A model generated the notes under the pieces. That model was not told the origin of the DNA, did not search any database, and worked only from the letters and a program-made list of their open reading frames with translations. DNA of 64,000 bases, taken from the NCBI GenBank assembly GCA_964017185.1, contig OZ024870.1, forward strand, positions 22,963,621 to 23,027,620, written 5' to 3'. This stretch comes from Rugalucina vietnamica. Its lineage: Eukaryota > Mollusca > Bivalvia > Lucinida > Lucinidae. Position 1 is the stretch's first letter. Every line of letters starts with the position of its first letter. The translations under genes and the position numbers were made by a program. This document shows, one piece after another, positions 45,284 to 55,145 of the stretch.

Positions 45284-46150
45284 ATCTTGTAAACCAATTG
45301 ATGGATTTTGACCAAACTTGCACAGAAGCATTGTTGGGAGGAGGCTCAGTGTTGATTAGATTTTGGTGACCTTGACCTATTTTTCAAGGTCACGAGTCCA
45401 TAAAAACTGTTGAAATTAGTCTTTCCAACGCAATATCTTGTAAACCAATTGATGGATTTTGACCAAACTTGCACAGAAGCATTGTTGCGAGAAGGCTCGG
45501 AGTTGATTAGATTTTGGTGACCTTGACCTAATTTTCAAGGTTGTGAGTCCATAAAAACTGTTGAAATTAGTATTTCTAACGCAATATCTTGTAAACCGAT
45601 TGATGGATTTTGACCAAACTTGCACAGAAGCATTGTTGGGAGGAGGCTCAGAGTTGGTTAGATTTTGATGACCTTGACCTAATTTTCAAGGTTGTGAGTC
45701 CATAAAAACTGTTGAAATTATTTTTCTGATACGATATCTTGCAAACTAATTGATGGATTTTGACCAAACTTGCACAGAAGCATTGTTGGGAGGAGGCTCA
45801 GAGTTGATAAGATTTTGGTGATCTTGACCTAATTTCCAAGGTCACTAGTCAAAAACTGTTGAAATTAGTCTTTCTGACGCAATATCTTGTAAACTAATTG
45901 ATGGATTTTGACCAAACTTGCACAGAAGCATTGTTGGGAGGAGGCTTAGAGTTGATAAGATTTTGGTGACTTTGACCTAATTTCCAAGGTCACTAGTTCA
46001 TAACAGTACTGTTGAAATGAGTCTTTCGGACGCGATAACTTGTAAACCATTTGCTGGATTTTAACCAAACTTGCACAGAAGCATTGTTGTGAGGAGGTTC
46101 TGAGTTTATAAGAATTTGGTGATCGTGACCTAATTTTAGGCAGGGTTCAA
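45284..46150 (+). repeat. Satellite S3, right part (about six 150-bp units)
   Basis: TTTTGACCAAACTTGCACAG recurs at about 45307, 45459, 45608, 45757, 45907 and 46060. Units carry TGACCTTGACCTAATTTTCA and CAAGGTCAC. Units near the right edge are more diverged. Confidence 0.92.
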
Positions 46151-46292
46151 AACAAGTTTAAACCACCACACCATACAGAACAAGATGGGCATGGTGTCTT
46201 CCATAGAAAAACTTCATATCACAAGGTAACTACACTTCAATTACTAAATGGTTGGGGGGACATAGTTTTCCTCAGAAAACACTGTTTTAATT

Positions 46293-47404
46293 GTGTCTGT
46301 TTATATTGTGAAATTAAGAATGTGGAGGATACAGAGAAACTTCAGAAGGATACTGATCGATTAGGTAGTTGGGCCCGGAAATGGGATATGAGATTCCAAC
46401 CCATCAAGTGCGACATGATGCAGCTAACGAATAAACATACTAGTAAAATTCAGGCTTCTTACAAGCTTGAGGGTACTGTGTTGGAAAATGTTGAAAGTAT
46501 CAAATATCTTGGTGTAACAATAACTAAGGCTTTAAAATGGAATACTCACATCAGCAATGTGGGCACGAAAGCCAATAGGACCCTTGGTGTTTTTTAGACG
46601 AAATCTGTTTTCTTGCCCCCAAGATGTGAGAGAAGCTGCCTATAAAGGTCTGGTGAGACCTATTCTTGATTATGGTAGCTCAGTTTGGGACCCTCATTAT
46701 GAAGGTCTGATAGATGACAGGGCTTTTTTTGTATACAAAACTGGGTCCGGTTTCCGGTACCAAATTTTTTCCCAATTGACCTGGAACATTCCCAATTAGC
46801 AGAAAAATCTGAATTTAAAAGGTAAACTTTCAAAATTGTATTTTTTCCCTAAATCACACAATTTTTTCCCAATTTCATCGGTACCAAAAATTTCCCCAAA
46901 AGGTCAGAAAAAGCCCTGTGATGATTTGGAGAAAGTGCAAAAGCGTGCGGCTAGGTTTGTAACTAGGAACTATACATATGAAAAAGCTAGTATGACTGAC
47001 ATCCTTAAAAAACTAAAATGGGAATCCCTGCAGAAAAGAAGGAAGGATAATAGAATTATATTGCTTTACAAAGGTCTAAAAGGGAGAGCAAAAATACCCA
47101 CGGATGACCTAGCTTATCCCCAAAAATAGGCGTAGGAATCAGCACTCCTTGGCATTTCAGATACCTTCAGCAAGTACAAATGCCTATTTACACAGTTTTT
47201 TCCCCCAGACTATTAGAGATTGGAATGAACTCCCTGATTCTCTGATCTCCTCTGCTGAATTGTCAGATGATTGTGTGTCTAAATTTACTTCTTCTTGTGA
47301 GAGCTCGGGACTAATACCCTCCGGTCAAGCCCCATCCCCCTGGTGTGGTATTGTCAGTTTGATGTTTCACCAGTAAACTATTCTGATTCTGCTTCTGATT
47401 CTGA
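46293..47404 (+). pseudogene. LINE D reverse transcriptase, C-terminal half and tail
   Basis: Reads VEDTEKLQKDTDRLGSWARK, SIKYLGVTITKALKWNTHIS, then after a frame break VREAAYKGLVRPILDYGSSV, RAARFVTRNYTYEKASM, FPQTIRDWNELPDSLISSAE. It is interrupted by a 201-bp MITE at 46718-46918. The tail ATTCTGATTCTGCTTCTGAT ends at 47404. Confidence 0.85.
46718..46918. mobile_element. 201-bp hAT-type MITE (CAGGGCTTTTT ends)
   Basis: Ends CAGGGCTTTTTTTG and ..AGAAAAAGCCCTG. The flanks share GATGA. Removal restores LINE D coding (GLIDDLEKVQKRAARF). Internal TTTTTTCCCAATT motifs recur. No ORF. Confidence 0.85.
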
Positions 47405-47441
47405 GTAAGTGATAAAGGACCCCACCCATGTTGCCCGGTTT

Positions 47442-48745
47442 GAATCAGGGTCAAGTCGGCCTCGGGTCAAGTCGGGCCGGGTCAACTCGGCCTGGTGTAT
47501 ATATGGTATATGGGTTTATGTTTGTTGGTAGCAATACTGATACAGGAAGATTGTTCAAATACGGCGAATATAAATTGTGTATCATATTCCAATATTTGGC
47601 ATATTTTCCATTTTATTTTTATTTTAGTTTATCTTTGCGTTCGGCGTCTATATTCATTTTAATTTTGATGCAATTAATTGCTGTATATCTGTCATTACCC
47701 AAGAAAAATTTAAACAATAATAACTATTATTTCGTTAATGGTCATTTAATATTGTTGTTCTTTTTGCCTAAAAAAGATTAGCAAATTATCATCTTTCATA
47801 AATTGACCAAGTGCAGGTTTAGGTGCATCAAAACCAATTAGAGGACTGAGCTTGTCTAGATAATTTTATCACAATTGGCGCTAAGTATATCTAAAATGCT
47901 CTTCCTATATTCCAAGAGTGATTTAAACATATAGGAACACTGTTCCAAACAGTTCCTTATCAAACAATATAAAACATAAACAGGCGGAGTTCAAGCGAGT
48001 TGACTCGGCAGAGTTGACCCGAGGCAGAGTTGACCCGAGACAGAGTTGACTAGTCAGGGGCCGAGTTGATACCAGGCCGAGTTGACCCGCTTCCACCGGT
48101 TTTAAGAACCTAACACATACTAATGAGTTGAAGCCACGAGTTGGTATTAGTTTTAAGTCACAGCTTGTTGTGTAAGTTGCTATGAGTTATGTTGGGAAGG
48201 TTAAGAAACTGTCACACATTGCTGTAGTTCTAGAAAAAGAACTATTCGATTTCATATTTACTACATGCTATTAACATGGCTGAAGCTATCACTGTAGAAA
48301 TCCCACCAAATGCTTCACTGTGTCATGGACAATTACTTAGGTTTTTACGCTTGTTGTGAGCTGAAACAATGTTCAGCCGCCTAATGCATTAGGAAAGCAT
48401 ATCCGTGCTGAAAAATTCTCTGTATATTGCATGGGTAAGTTTTTATAATGTTAAGATTTGTCATAAAATCAAGATGGCCTTGAAAAGGTGCAAAGTAATG
48501 TCAAACTAATTCACCCAAAGAAAGAAAGTTGTCCCAGTTTGTGGTAATTTAGGATATTTTTCGGCCTAGTTTGTGTGATTGGCCTAGTTTGTGGGACTGG
48601 CCCTGTTACTTACATATGTATGATACAAAATTTATATTCTCCATATTGAACAATCTTTCTGAATCAGTATAGCTACCAACAAACATAAACCCATATATAC
48701 ACCAAGCCGAGCAGATTTTACCCGAGGCCGACTTGACCCGGATTC
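47442..48745. mobile_element. 1.3 kb TIR element with GGTCAAGTCGGCC-repeat ends
   Basis: The left end GAATCAGGGTCAAGTCGGCC and the complement of the right end (GAATCCGGGTCAAGTCGGCC) match for about 95 bases, on to ATGGGTTTATGTTTGTTGGT. An internal block 47995-48096 has five GAGTTGACCCGAGGC-type units. No convincing target duplication; no transposase. Confidence 0.8.
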
Positions 48746-49458
48746 GTTAGTATTTTGTGCTGTTTCAGAATACCAAGATTTGGAACCTGCATTTGTATGT
48801 AGTGCAAATGCTTGTCTTTATGCAAACGAATTTCGTGGTTGTTAAAATTGTTTTTATATGTACTTCTTTTTTTTTGTAAGCTGAAGGCCCACAAGGTGAA
48901 CATATAAATAGGCAGGCACCTGTCGTAGTCCTTTAACCTTATCCACAATTTACCTTATCCACAATTTCAAATATTTCCTCTGAAACCACTTACTCAATCA
49001 AAGCCAATGTTATATGAAGCATCTATCATGTTTATTAGAGGTACATGTCATTGTGTATCAAAATAAAAAAATTAACCCAGATCACATGACCAAGATGGCC
49101 ACCATGCAAATATATGGCAAAAACCTTAAAAAATCTTCTGCTGAACCACTGGATGAATTTGAACAAAACTTAGCATGTAGCATGGTCACTAGAGAACTAC
49201 AGTGTATATATAAATCATGACCCTGTGATGACCTTGACCTATTTTAAGGCAAGGTCAACAATAAAGGTCACCTATACATTTGAATGGGGAAAACTGTTAA
49301 AATATCTTATGAAGGAAAGACGCTTGCAGGAAATGGACAAAGGTCACAATATTGATGATTGAAAATTGACCTAAGGGGTTCATCTGCCCCCCACTCTGGG
49401 GTTATATACATGCATTTGACCATGGTATTCAAACATTTCAACTGGTTTATATACACCA
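48746..49458. other. Upstream of zinc-finger gene; dispersed repeat piece, no gene seen
   Basis: 49060-49400 resembles the bivalve-type repeat around 42400 (GATGACCTTGACCTATTTTA, AAGGTCACCTATACATTTGA). A 5' UTR exon of the zinc-finger gene may lie here but cannot be placed. Confidence 0.4.
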
Positions 49459-49702
49459 GGGCCCAGTTGTTCAAAGCATTGTTAGCTTAACAATATCGTT
49501 AAGACATAATTTGTTAAGCAAATATCAGCTAAAGTAACAAATACACTGTTATTTTTTTGTTGAAAAAATGTGAGAATCCTTTGCAATGCAAAGGATTCTC
49601 ACATTTTTTCAACAAAAAAAAACAGTGTATTTGTAATATTCATGTTTGAAATTTTAACAAATCGTTAACTAACGACATCGTTAATTTCGAACAACTGGCC
49701 CC
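49459..49702. mobile_element. 244-bp TIR MITE with perfect hairpin
   Basis: Ends GGGCCCAGTTGTTCAAAG and ..CGAACAACTGGCCCC, with subterminal GTTAA/TTAAC repeats. The centre is a near-perfect hairpin with arms of about 40 bases (ATGTGAGAATCCTTTGCA / TGCAAAGGATTCTCACAT). Confidence 0.85.
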
Positions 49703-49803
49703 AGATCTCAAGTGCACATTAACTAGACATTGGTCCTTTTTTTTTTCTCTTTCTGCCATTTTGGAGTACCTGGCAGATTCAGATAATTCTACTCAATTTT
49801 CAG

Positions 49804-49909
49804 ATGGCTAGATTAGAAAAGTACCATTTCTTACTGTACATCAATGGAGAGCAAGAGCAAGCCATCAGACAACTCTTCCAACTGAATGAATGGATCCTAC
49901 ATTGCCAAA
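49804..49909 (+). CDS. C2H2 zinc-finger protein, exon A (putative first coding exon)
   Basis: 106 nt opening with ATG and reading MARLEKYHFLLYINGEQEQA, then IRQLFQLNEWILHCQ. The donor is AAA/gtaagata at 49910. One base is left over, which pairs exactly with the two-base start of exon B. A tract CTACTCAATTTTCAG precedes the ATG and looks like an acceptor, so there may be an upstream non-coding (or coding) exon; the ATG could be internal. No domain recognised. A hairpin MITE begins 8 bases after the donor. Confidence 0.65.
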
Positions 49910-49917
49910 GTAAGATA

Positions 49918-50153
49918 TGAGCCGCCTCGTTGGAAAACCAACAATGTGGTTTCCGAACAGGTCCGACACAAACCGGCCTGTACAAGCAAAGAAAAGAGCT
50001 AGAAGCTTGAAATTTCAGATTTAAGTAGAAGAGGAATTGTACTATCCGAGTAGCGAAAACAAAGGCACTGATCAGCTTCGCGGTTACCGCGAAGCTGATC
50101 TGCGTCTTTGTTTTCGCCTATGCAGATTGTTGGTTTTCCCACGAGGCGGCTCA
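49918..50153 (+). mobile_element. TGAGCCG-end hairpin MITE, copy 3
   Basis: Ends TGAGCCGCCTCGTTGGAAAA and ..CCCACGAGGCGGCTCA, flanked by TA. The hairpin loop region reads CTTCGCGGTTACCGCGAAG, with both partners of one pair changed relative to the 1669 copy. It starts inside the extended donor of exon A (gtaagaTA/TGAGCC). Confidence 0.9.
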
Positions 50154-50245
50154 TATTTCATTTTGCTTGACAACCTGTTAAATCCTTTGGTCTGCAGAAA
50201 TTATGTTCAATGGTTGCAACAGTATGATTTATCTCATTTCCTCAC

Positions 50246-50335
50246 AGAAAGATTGTACTATCTTTGTAGCAAAACATAAGCAATGAACCGGTTTACAGTG
50301 TCAAACAAGCTGATCTGACCTATGCCCTTCTTTAT
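50246..50335 (+). repeat. Eroded hairpin MITE scrap
   Basis: GATTGTACTATCTTTGTAGC and CAAGCTGATCTGACCTATGC resemble the MITE body; the hairpin is lost. Confidence 0.4.
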
Positions 50336-50406
50336 TGCATATCATAAAGTTTCTCATTATTTATTTTTATATATATATTTTTTTATATATATATTTACAT
50401 TTTCAG

Positions 50407-50608
50407 TTCTAACCCAACTGGCTGATATTCTGAAAAAGACTGGGAATGAATTGCCGGAGAATTTATCTGACAGTGGTAATCTGCAGGAAAGACACAATCA
50501 GTTGGCGAATCATCATGATTCTGATCATTCAAAAGCACCGCCAAGCAATTCACATTTTATCAGCGGAGAGAGAAAGATACATGAACTTGCATCACAGGAA
50601 CTTAGTAG
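50407..50608 (+). CDS. C2H2 zinc-finger protein, exon B
   Basis: 202 nt. The acceptor is ACATTTTCAG ending 50406 and the donor AG/gtaagatc at 50609. Reads LTQLADILKKTGNELPENLS, DSGNLQERHNQLANHHDSDH and ISGERKIHELASQELSR: polar, probably disordered, no recognised domain. Phases match exon A (1) and exon C (2). The exon lies between two copies of the same MITE (49918-50153 and 50696-50931). Confidence 0.82.
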
Positions 50609-50695
50609 GTAAGATCATAGATGTTTATGAATTATGTTGTTAAAATAGCTCAAAAGATACTGGTCAGTGGTTTAACAAAATTACATTGCAAAATT

Positions 50696-50931
50696 TGAGC
50701 CGCGATGTGAGAAAACCGGTCTTCGGGGTTTCTGACCAGGTCTGACACAAACTTACCTGTCCAGTCACAGAAGCAGGCTAGAAGCTTGAAATTTCGGATT
50801 TAAGAAAAAGAGGAATTGTACTATCAGTTTAGCGAAAACAAAGGCGCTGATCAGCTTCGCAGTTACTGCGAAGCTGATCTGCGCCTTTGTTTTTGCATAG
50901 GCAAAATCTGCTTTTCTCACGATGCGGCTCA
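50696..50931 (+). mobile_element. TGAGCCG-end hairpin MITE, copy 4
   Basis: Ends TGAGCCGCGATGTGAGAAAA and ..CACGATGCGGCTCA. The hairpin CTTCGCAGTTACTGCGAAG is perfect. It lies in the intron, about 88 bases after the exon B donor. Confidence 0.9.
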
Positions 50932-51210
50932 TATATCTTTGAGTAGTACAGTGTATGTGATGGGATTACGCTGTAAAGAACATTTCCCTCACAGAGTATA
51001 GTTTTAATTTCAAACATGACCTATTGTTGACATGCTGCATTTGACTGGACTTGTAACTATAAGATGTCAGTAGCTTAGTGATATACGCAGATCACATTTA
51101 CTTGGTGAAATTCAAGATTTTGAAATAAGTTGACTTGCATGTTTTCACAGATGCTCGAAAAGTTTTCTTATGATGTACATGTAAATACATTATTTTCTCT
51201 TTTATTCAAG

Positions 51211-53332
51211 GGGTATCAAAGAAATTGAAAAAGAAAGCAAACAAGATGAAATAAGACCAGCTTCCAACCAGATCTCAAGAACCAAAGACACACATTCAAG
51301 TCAGCAAGAACAATTAAGAAATGTTAATGCATCGTCACCACATCAAACAGAATGGGGAAACCAAACCATGCATGAAGTGCCAGTTACTAATACTAGTGGG
51401 GTTTTTGTAAGCAGTAGTGAATCAACTTATCGAGGGCATTATTCAGAATTGGATACTTTAGCCAAAGCATCTGAAATTGCTGGTATTCCTTACCAGCATC
51501 CAGGGGAATGTTCAGTGCATTTAAGGCCAGAGTATAAAAGTTTAGAACATTTGTATCAGCTACCTCCAAACACCCATCAGCCAGTGATAATGCAGAATTA
51601 CATGAATTTTGACAGGCAGATACAGAACAGGTTAACCTATCAAGTATTTGATGCTACTTCTGATGTACCACCTCCTGACTTTCAACAGTATTCTCACAAT
51701 AGTGAAATCAGTAAACATTATAGTACTTCTGCCATTCCGTCACTACCAACAACTGATGGTAATGTTAAGGACACGAACACAAAAGTAAACCATAGTGATA
51801 GCATTCTTAGTTCAGATGCTTATGATAATAAATCTGAACAATCTAAGTCTAATGTTTCAGAACTGGGTTCTGACATTATAGAATCCTCTAGTAACAAAAT
51901 GAACGATATAGAAAGGGTCAGCAAGGCTAGTTCTGCAGTAATTGAAAAGGAACACTCTTCAGTTAGTGATGAAACTGTAAATTACACAAAAAACTCAGAC
52001 GCAGTTGTAAAGGCGGGATCTGAATGTTCCATTAATGCAGATTGCATAGAATTAAACATAAATGGATCAATTTTGAAAATTCCAGTTCTTAAGAAAAGAG
52101 AAGAAGAAAAGGCAGACAATAATAGCAACTGCAATAGTGATGGAAATGATGCAGCAGAGCTTGTAGCAAATGATACAAATAATGATGACGCAGAACAAGC
52201 AGAAACTTCACAAAATGACCTTAATGATGAAACTAATCTAGAACAGACTCAGGAAGAAAGCACAACTGACAAAGAAACTGACGCTTGCGAAAAAGTTGAT
52301 GATGAGCTAGTTCACCAGGAAGATGAATCTGATCAGAAAAGGACAGAAACCTTGTCAGGTGTTGCCAGAGTGGTTTATGAAAAGTTGGAAAGTGAATATT
52401 TAGATAAGATTGAAAATAAGACTGATAAGGAAAAGAAAAAGATATTTAATCACAAGCACAAGAAAAGATTAATTGAAAGTTTCAGTGAAGAAACCAAACA
52501 AAAACAAGAAATGGATAATGAAAGGACGATGTCACCAGGTGTGAAAAAATACCTGACCAGGTTAAAAGCTAAGAAAGAATTGTTGACAAAAAGTAAAATG
52601 AAGAAACTAAATAGAAAACAAGCCAAAACATCTGTCTCTTTAGAAAATGATGTGAAGTCAAAGCAGTCCAAAATGAATAAAAATACAAAGCAAAGTAGTA
52701 CTAGTAAAGACAGACACAGTGACAGAATTGTAAATAAAGAAAAAGAAAACATGCTAAAAGGAAAAAGACTAATCAAATACACTCAGGACTAGTTGATAAT
52801 CAGAAACAGTTAAAAACAAATAAAGCTGAATCCCAGTTAAAGGGACATAACATAAAAATAGAGATTGTCTCTGATGTGAATGAAGAGCACACTTCTAGTG
52901 ATTCAGGAAATATAAAGAAAGAAACAGAGATTAAGACAGAAGATAACAATGTAAAGACAAAGAAAGTGAAAAAGAAAATAAAGTCAGGTGATGATAATGA
53001 TGATGGGAATGTATTTGACGATAAAATCATCATGCCAGAAAACTATAGTAAATGTGAAAAATGTGGAAAAAGTTATTTGACGGACGAATATTGTAACTTT
53101 TGCAAGGTCAAATGTTCTTGGTGCAGCTTACTCTTTTCAAAATCACAAAAGAAAAAATACAAGACACATTTACAATATCACCGCCAAAATGAAGATCCGA
53201 AGCCATTCCCGTGTCATGAGTGTGACATGAAATTTACGTCCAAATTGTTCCTGAGTCGACACATGAAGAAACATTACGAGGAGGGAGTAGGCCCACATAT
53301 TTGTGAGATCTGTGATAAAAGATTTACAACCA
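51211..53332 (+). CDS. C2H2 zinc-finger protein, exon C (large, one apparent frame slip)
   Basis: Acceptor TTTTATTCAAG ends at 51210; donor ACCA/gtaagtag at 53333. The first part is Ser/Asp/Glu/Lys-rich and probably disordered (for example KLESEYLDKIENKTDKEKKK), ending in a very basic stretch (KKYLTRLKAKKELLTKSKMK). The frame hits TAG at 52790. The adjacent frame is open from 52738 onward and carries the rest, so one base is probably missing in the A-rich stretch 52738-52788, or the allele is broken. The C-terminal part has an irregular Cys-rich segment (CEKCGKSYLTDEYCNFC, CSWC), one canonical finger CHECDMKFTSKLFLSRHMKK-H, and the first half of a finger (CEICDKRFTT) completed in exon D. Confidence 0.85.
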
Positions 53333-53359
53333 GTAAGTAGGTTCTAAAAGGTCAGTTTT

Positions 53360-53535
53360 ATACATCAAGAAAACATGTCCGTGAAATGTATAGGCAGTTT
53401 TAATGTGTACCCACAATCTATGTTTTGAGCAAAAGTAAGAAAAACATAAAAAATTTTCAACTAAAACTTTTCTATTTTTGCAACTTTAAAAATCCCTCTA
53501 TATTGCATGGGCATGTTTTCGTAATGTAACTGAGG
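53360..53535. mobile_element. GTACCCACAATC-type MITE, eroded copy
   Basis: GAAATGTATAGGCAGTTTTA, GTGTACCCACAATCTATGTT and GGGCATGTTTTCGTAATGTA match the elements at 60792 and 62195. Confidence 0.65.
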
Positions 53536-53539
53536 GATT

Positions 53540-53655
53540 ACAGTAGCCTAGTGGTTAGAGTAAAAGGCTCGGAATGGAGGGTTTGATCCCGGCTGGGGCC
53601 GGGTTGTATTCTTGAGCAAGATGCATTAAAATGATTAAAACCCCATAATACTGTT
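53540..53655 (+). mobile_element. tRNA-derived SINE
   Basis: A box TAGCCTAGTGGTTAGAG, B box GGTTTGATCCC, then TTGAGCAAGATGCATTAAAA. It lies in the last intron of the zinc-finger gene. A hairpin TATATGACCTAGAG / CTCTAGGTCATATA follows at 53754-53803. Confidence 0.75.
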
Positions 53656-54065
53656 AAATACCAAAGAAGCAGTGGGTCTGTCCGAACATGGCTGAAAAAT
53701 TGTTGATCAGGCTGTTAAAAACTGAAGCTTAGATATTGTTTTTGGACATAACAATATATGACCTAGAGTATTATGTGCAAACTAATGCTCTAGGTCATAT
53801 ACATCAGACGTGTGTATCAGCTTCCAACAGCATAGTTTGTGTGTGTGTGCCTTTTCAGATTTCTAGGTGTCATACCACTGTATTTGTCAACTCCTTATTT
53901 CATCAACATGTTTAAGTATACGGTTTTCAAGTAACAATGCTTTAAACATGTTTAAGGGGAAACTACATTTAAGGCCTTACATTGAGGCCACAGAAGATGA
54001 CTAGAAGCTTGAAATTGAATTTATTTGAAGAAATAAAATTATTCTTTATTGCACCCTGCTATATA

Positions 54066-54715
54066 GGAGTCCAAATTTCTGTCCGTCCATCCGTTCGTCC
54101 ATGCGTTCGGTCGTCCGTCCGTCAACATTTACGTCGAAGTTTGGTTTTCTCGACATCAGAGATAGCTGCGAGTCTGAAACCTTGCATAGTAATTGTCCTT
54201 GACTTACCCTTCAAGCACGCACCTTAACACGGTGCCCTTGACCTATATTTCACGGTCCACTGACTTTGAAAATTTTTACGTCTAAGTTTGGTTTTCTAGA
54301 CATCAGAGATAGCTGCGAGTCTGAAACCTTGCATAGTAATTGTCCTTGACATGCCCTTCAAGCATGCACCTTAACCCCGTGCCCTTGACGTATATTTCAC
54401 GATCCACTGACTTAGATAATTTTTATGCCGAAGTTTGGTTTGCTCGACATCAGAGATAGCTGCAAGTCTGAAACCTTGCATAGTAATTGTCCTTGACATA
54501 CCTTTTGAGCACGCACCTTAACCCGGTGCCCTAGACCTATATTTCACGGTCCACTGACTTAGATAATTTTTACGTCAAAGTTTGGTATCAGAGATAGCTG
54601 CGAGTCTGAAACCTTGCATAGTAATTGACCTTGACATGCCCTTCAAGCAAGCACCTTGACCCGGTGCCCTTGAACTATATTTCACGGTCTATTGACTTGG
54701 ACTGATGCAGGTGCG
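54066..54715 (+). repeat. Satellite S1 (about 147-bp units)
   Basis: ATCAGAGATAGCTGCGAGTC recurs about every 147 bases (54155, 54302, 54450, 54590), with TATATTTCACGGTCCACTGA and CCCTTGACCT. It begins with a GTCCGTCC microsatellite. Confidence 0.9.
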
Positions 54716-54758
54716 ATATCGACCTCCGCGGAGTTCTTGTACTGTTTATGTTTTATTC

Positions 54759-54768
54759 TTTTTTTTAT

Positions 54769-54829
<61 letters not shown>
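54759..54829. repeat. Poly-T tract
   Basis: About 70 bases of near-pure T. ORFs on both strands here are homopolymer artefacts. Confidence 0.95.
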
Positions 54830-54832
<3 letters not shown>

Positions 54833-55145
54833 GTGTTGTGTAAATTTATTACCCCGCATATTACGAGGAGGGGGTTGGGGATCCCCCTCACCCGTTTACA
54901 ATGCATGCACTATAAAGAAAAATATTACACTCACACTATCTCTTTCATACCTTCATTACCTTCATTTTTACTTATACATTTAGTAATAAATGGTTGTTAA
55001 GTGTGGGGTTTCCTAAATTTGTAGATTTCTACAATAAATTGTCACACCTTTTTTTCATAAGTGTAGAGAGAGAGTTTATGTTTTATTCAATGAGCTCTGG
55101 CACATAGTGGCAATTGCACACTTGAGATTGGACTCAATGCTTTTT
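54830..55145. other. Intron, no gene seen
   Basis: AT-rich sequence between two satellites. Confidence 0.5.

Larger units (their letters stand above)
34012..47404 (+). mobile_element. LINE D: one CR1-like LINE dismembered by several insertions
   Basis: The pieces read in order: endonuclease (34012-34561), RT N-terminal half (35674-36967) and RT C-terminal half to the (TTCTGA)n-type tail (46293-47404). They are separated by a hAT element (34562-35673), a 9.3 kb composite (36968-46292) and a 201-bp hAT MITE (46718-46918). The break at 36967/46293 falls in the catalytic box (..RLFADD / NCVCLYCEIKNVEDTEKL), so both halves look like one copy. The 5' end is missing. Confidence 0.8.

Noticed and set aside
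49755-49803. GGAGTACCTGGCAGATTCAG upstream of zinc-finger exon A resembling 6481-6500 near BOD1 exon 1
   Set aside because: A match of about 20 bases only; probably a shared repeat scrap, with no regulatory meaning supported.
54682-55000. ORFs on both strands around the T-run
   Set aside because: Poly-Phe and poly-Lys frames from a homopolymer.
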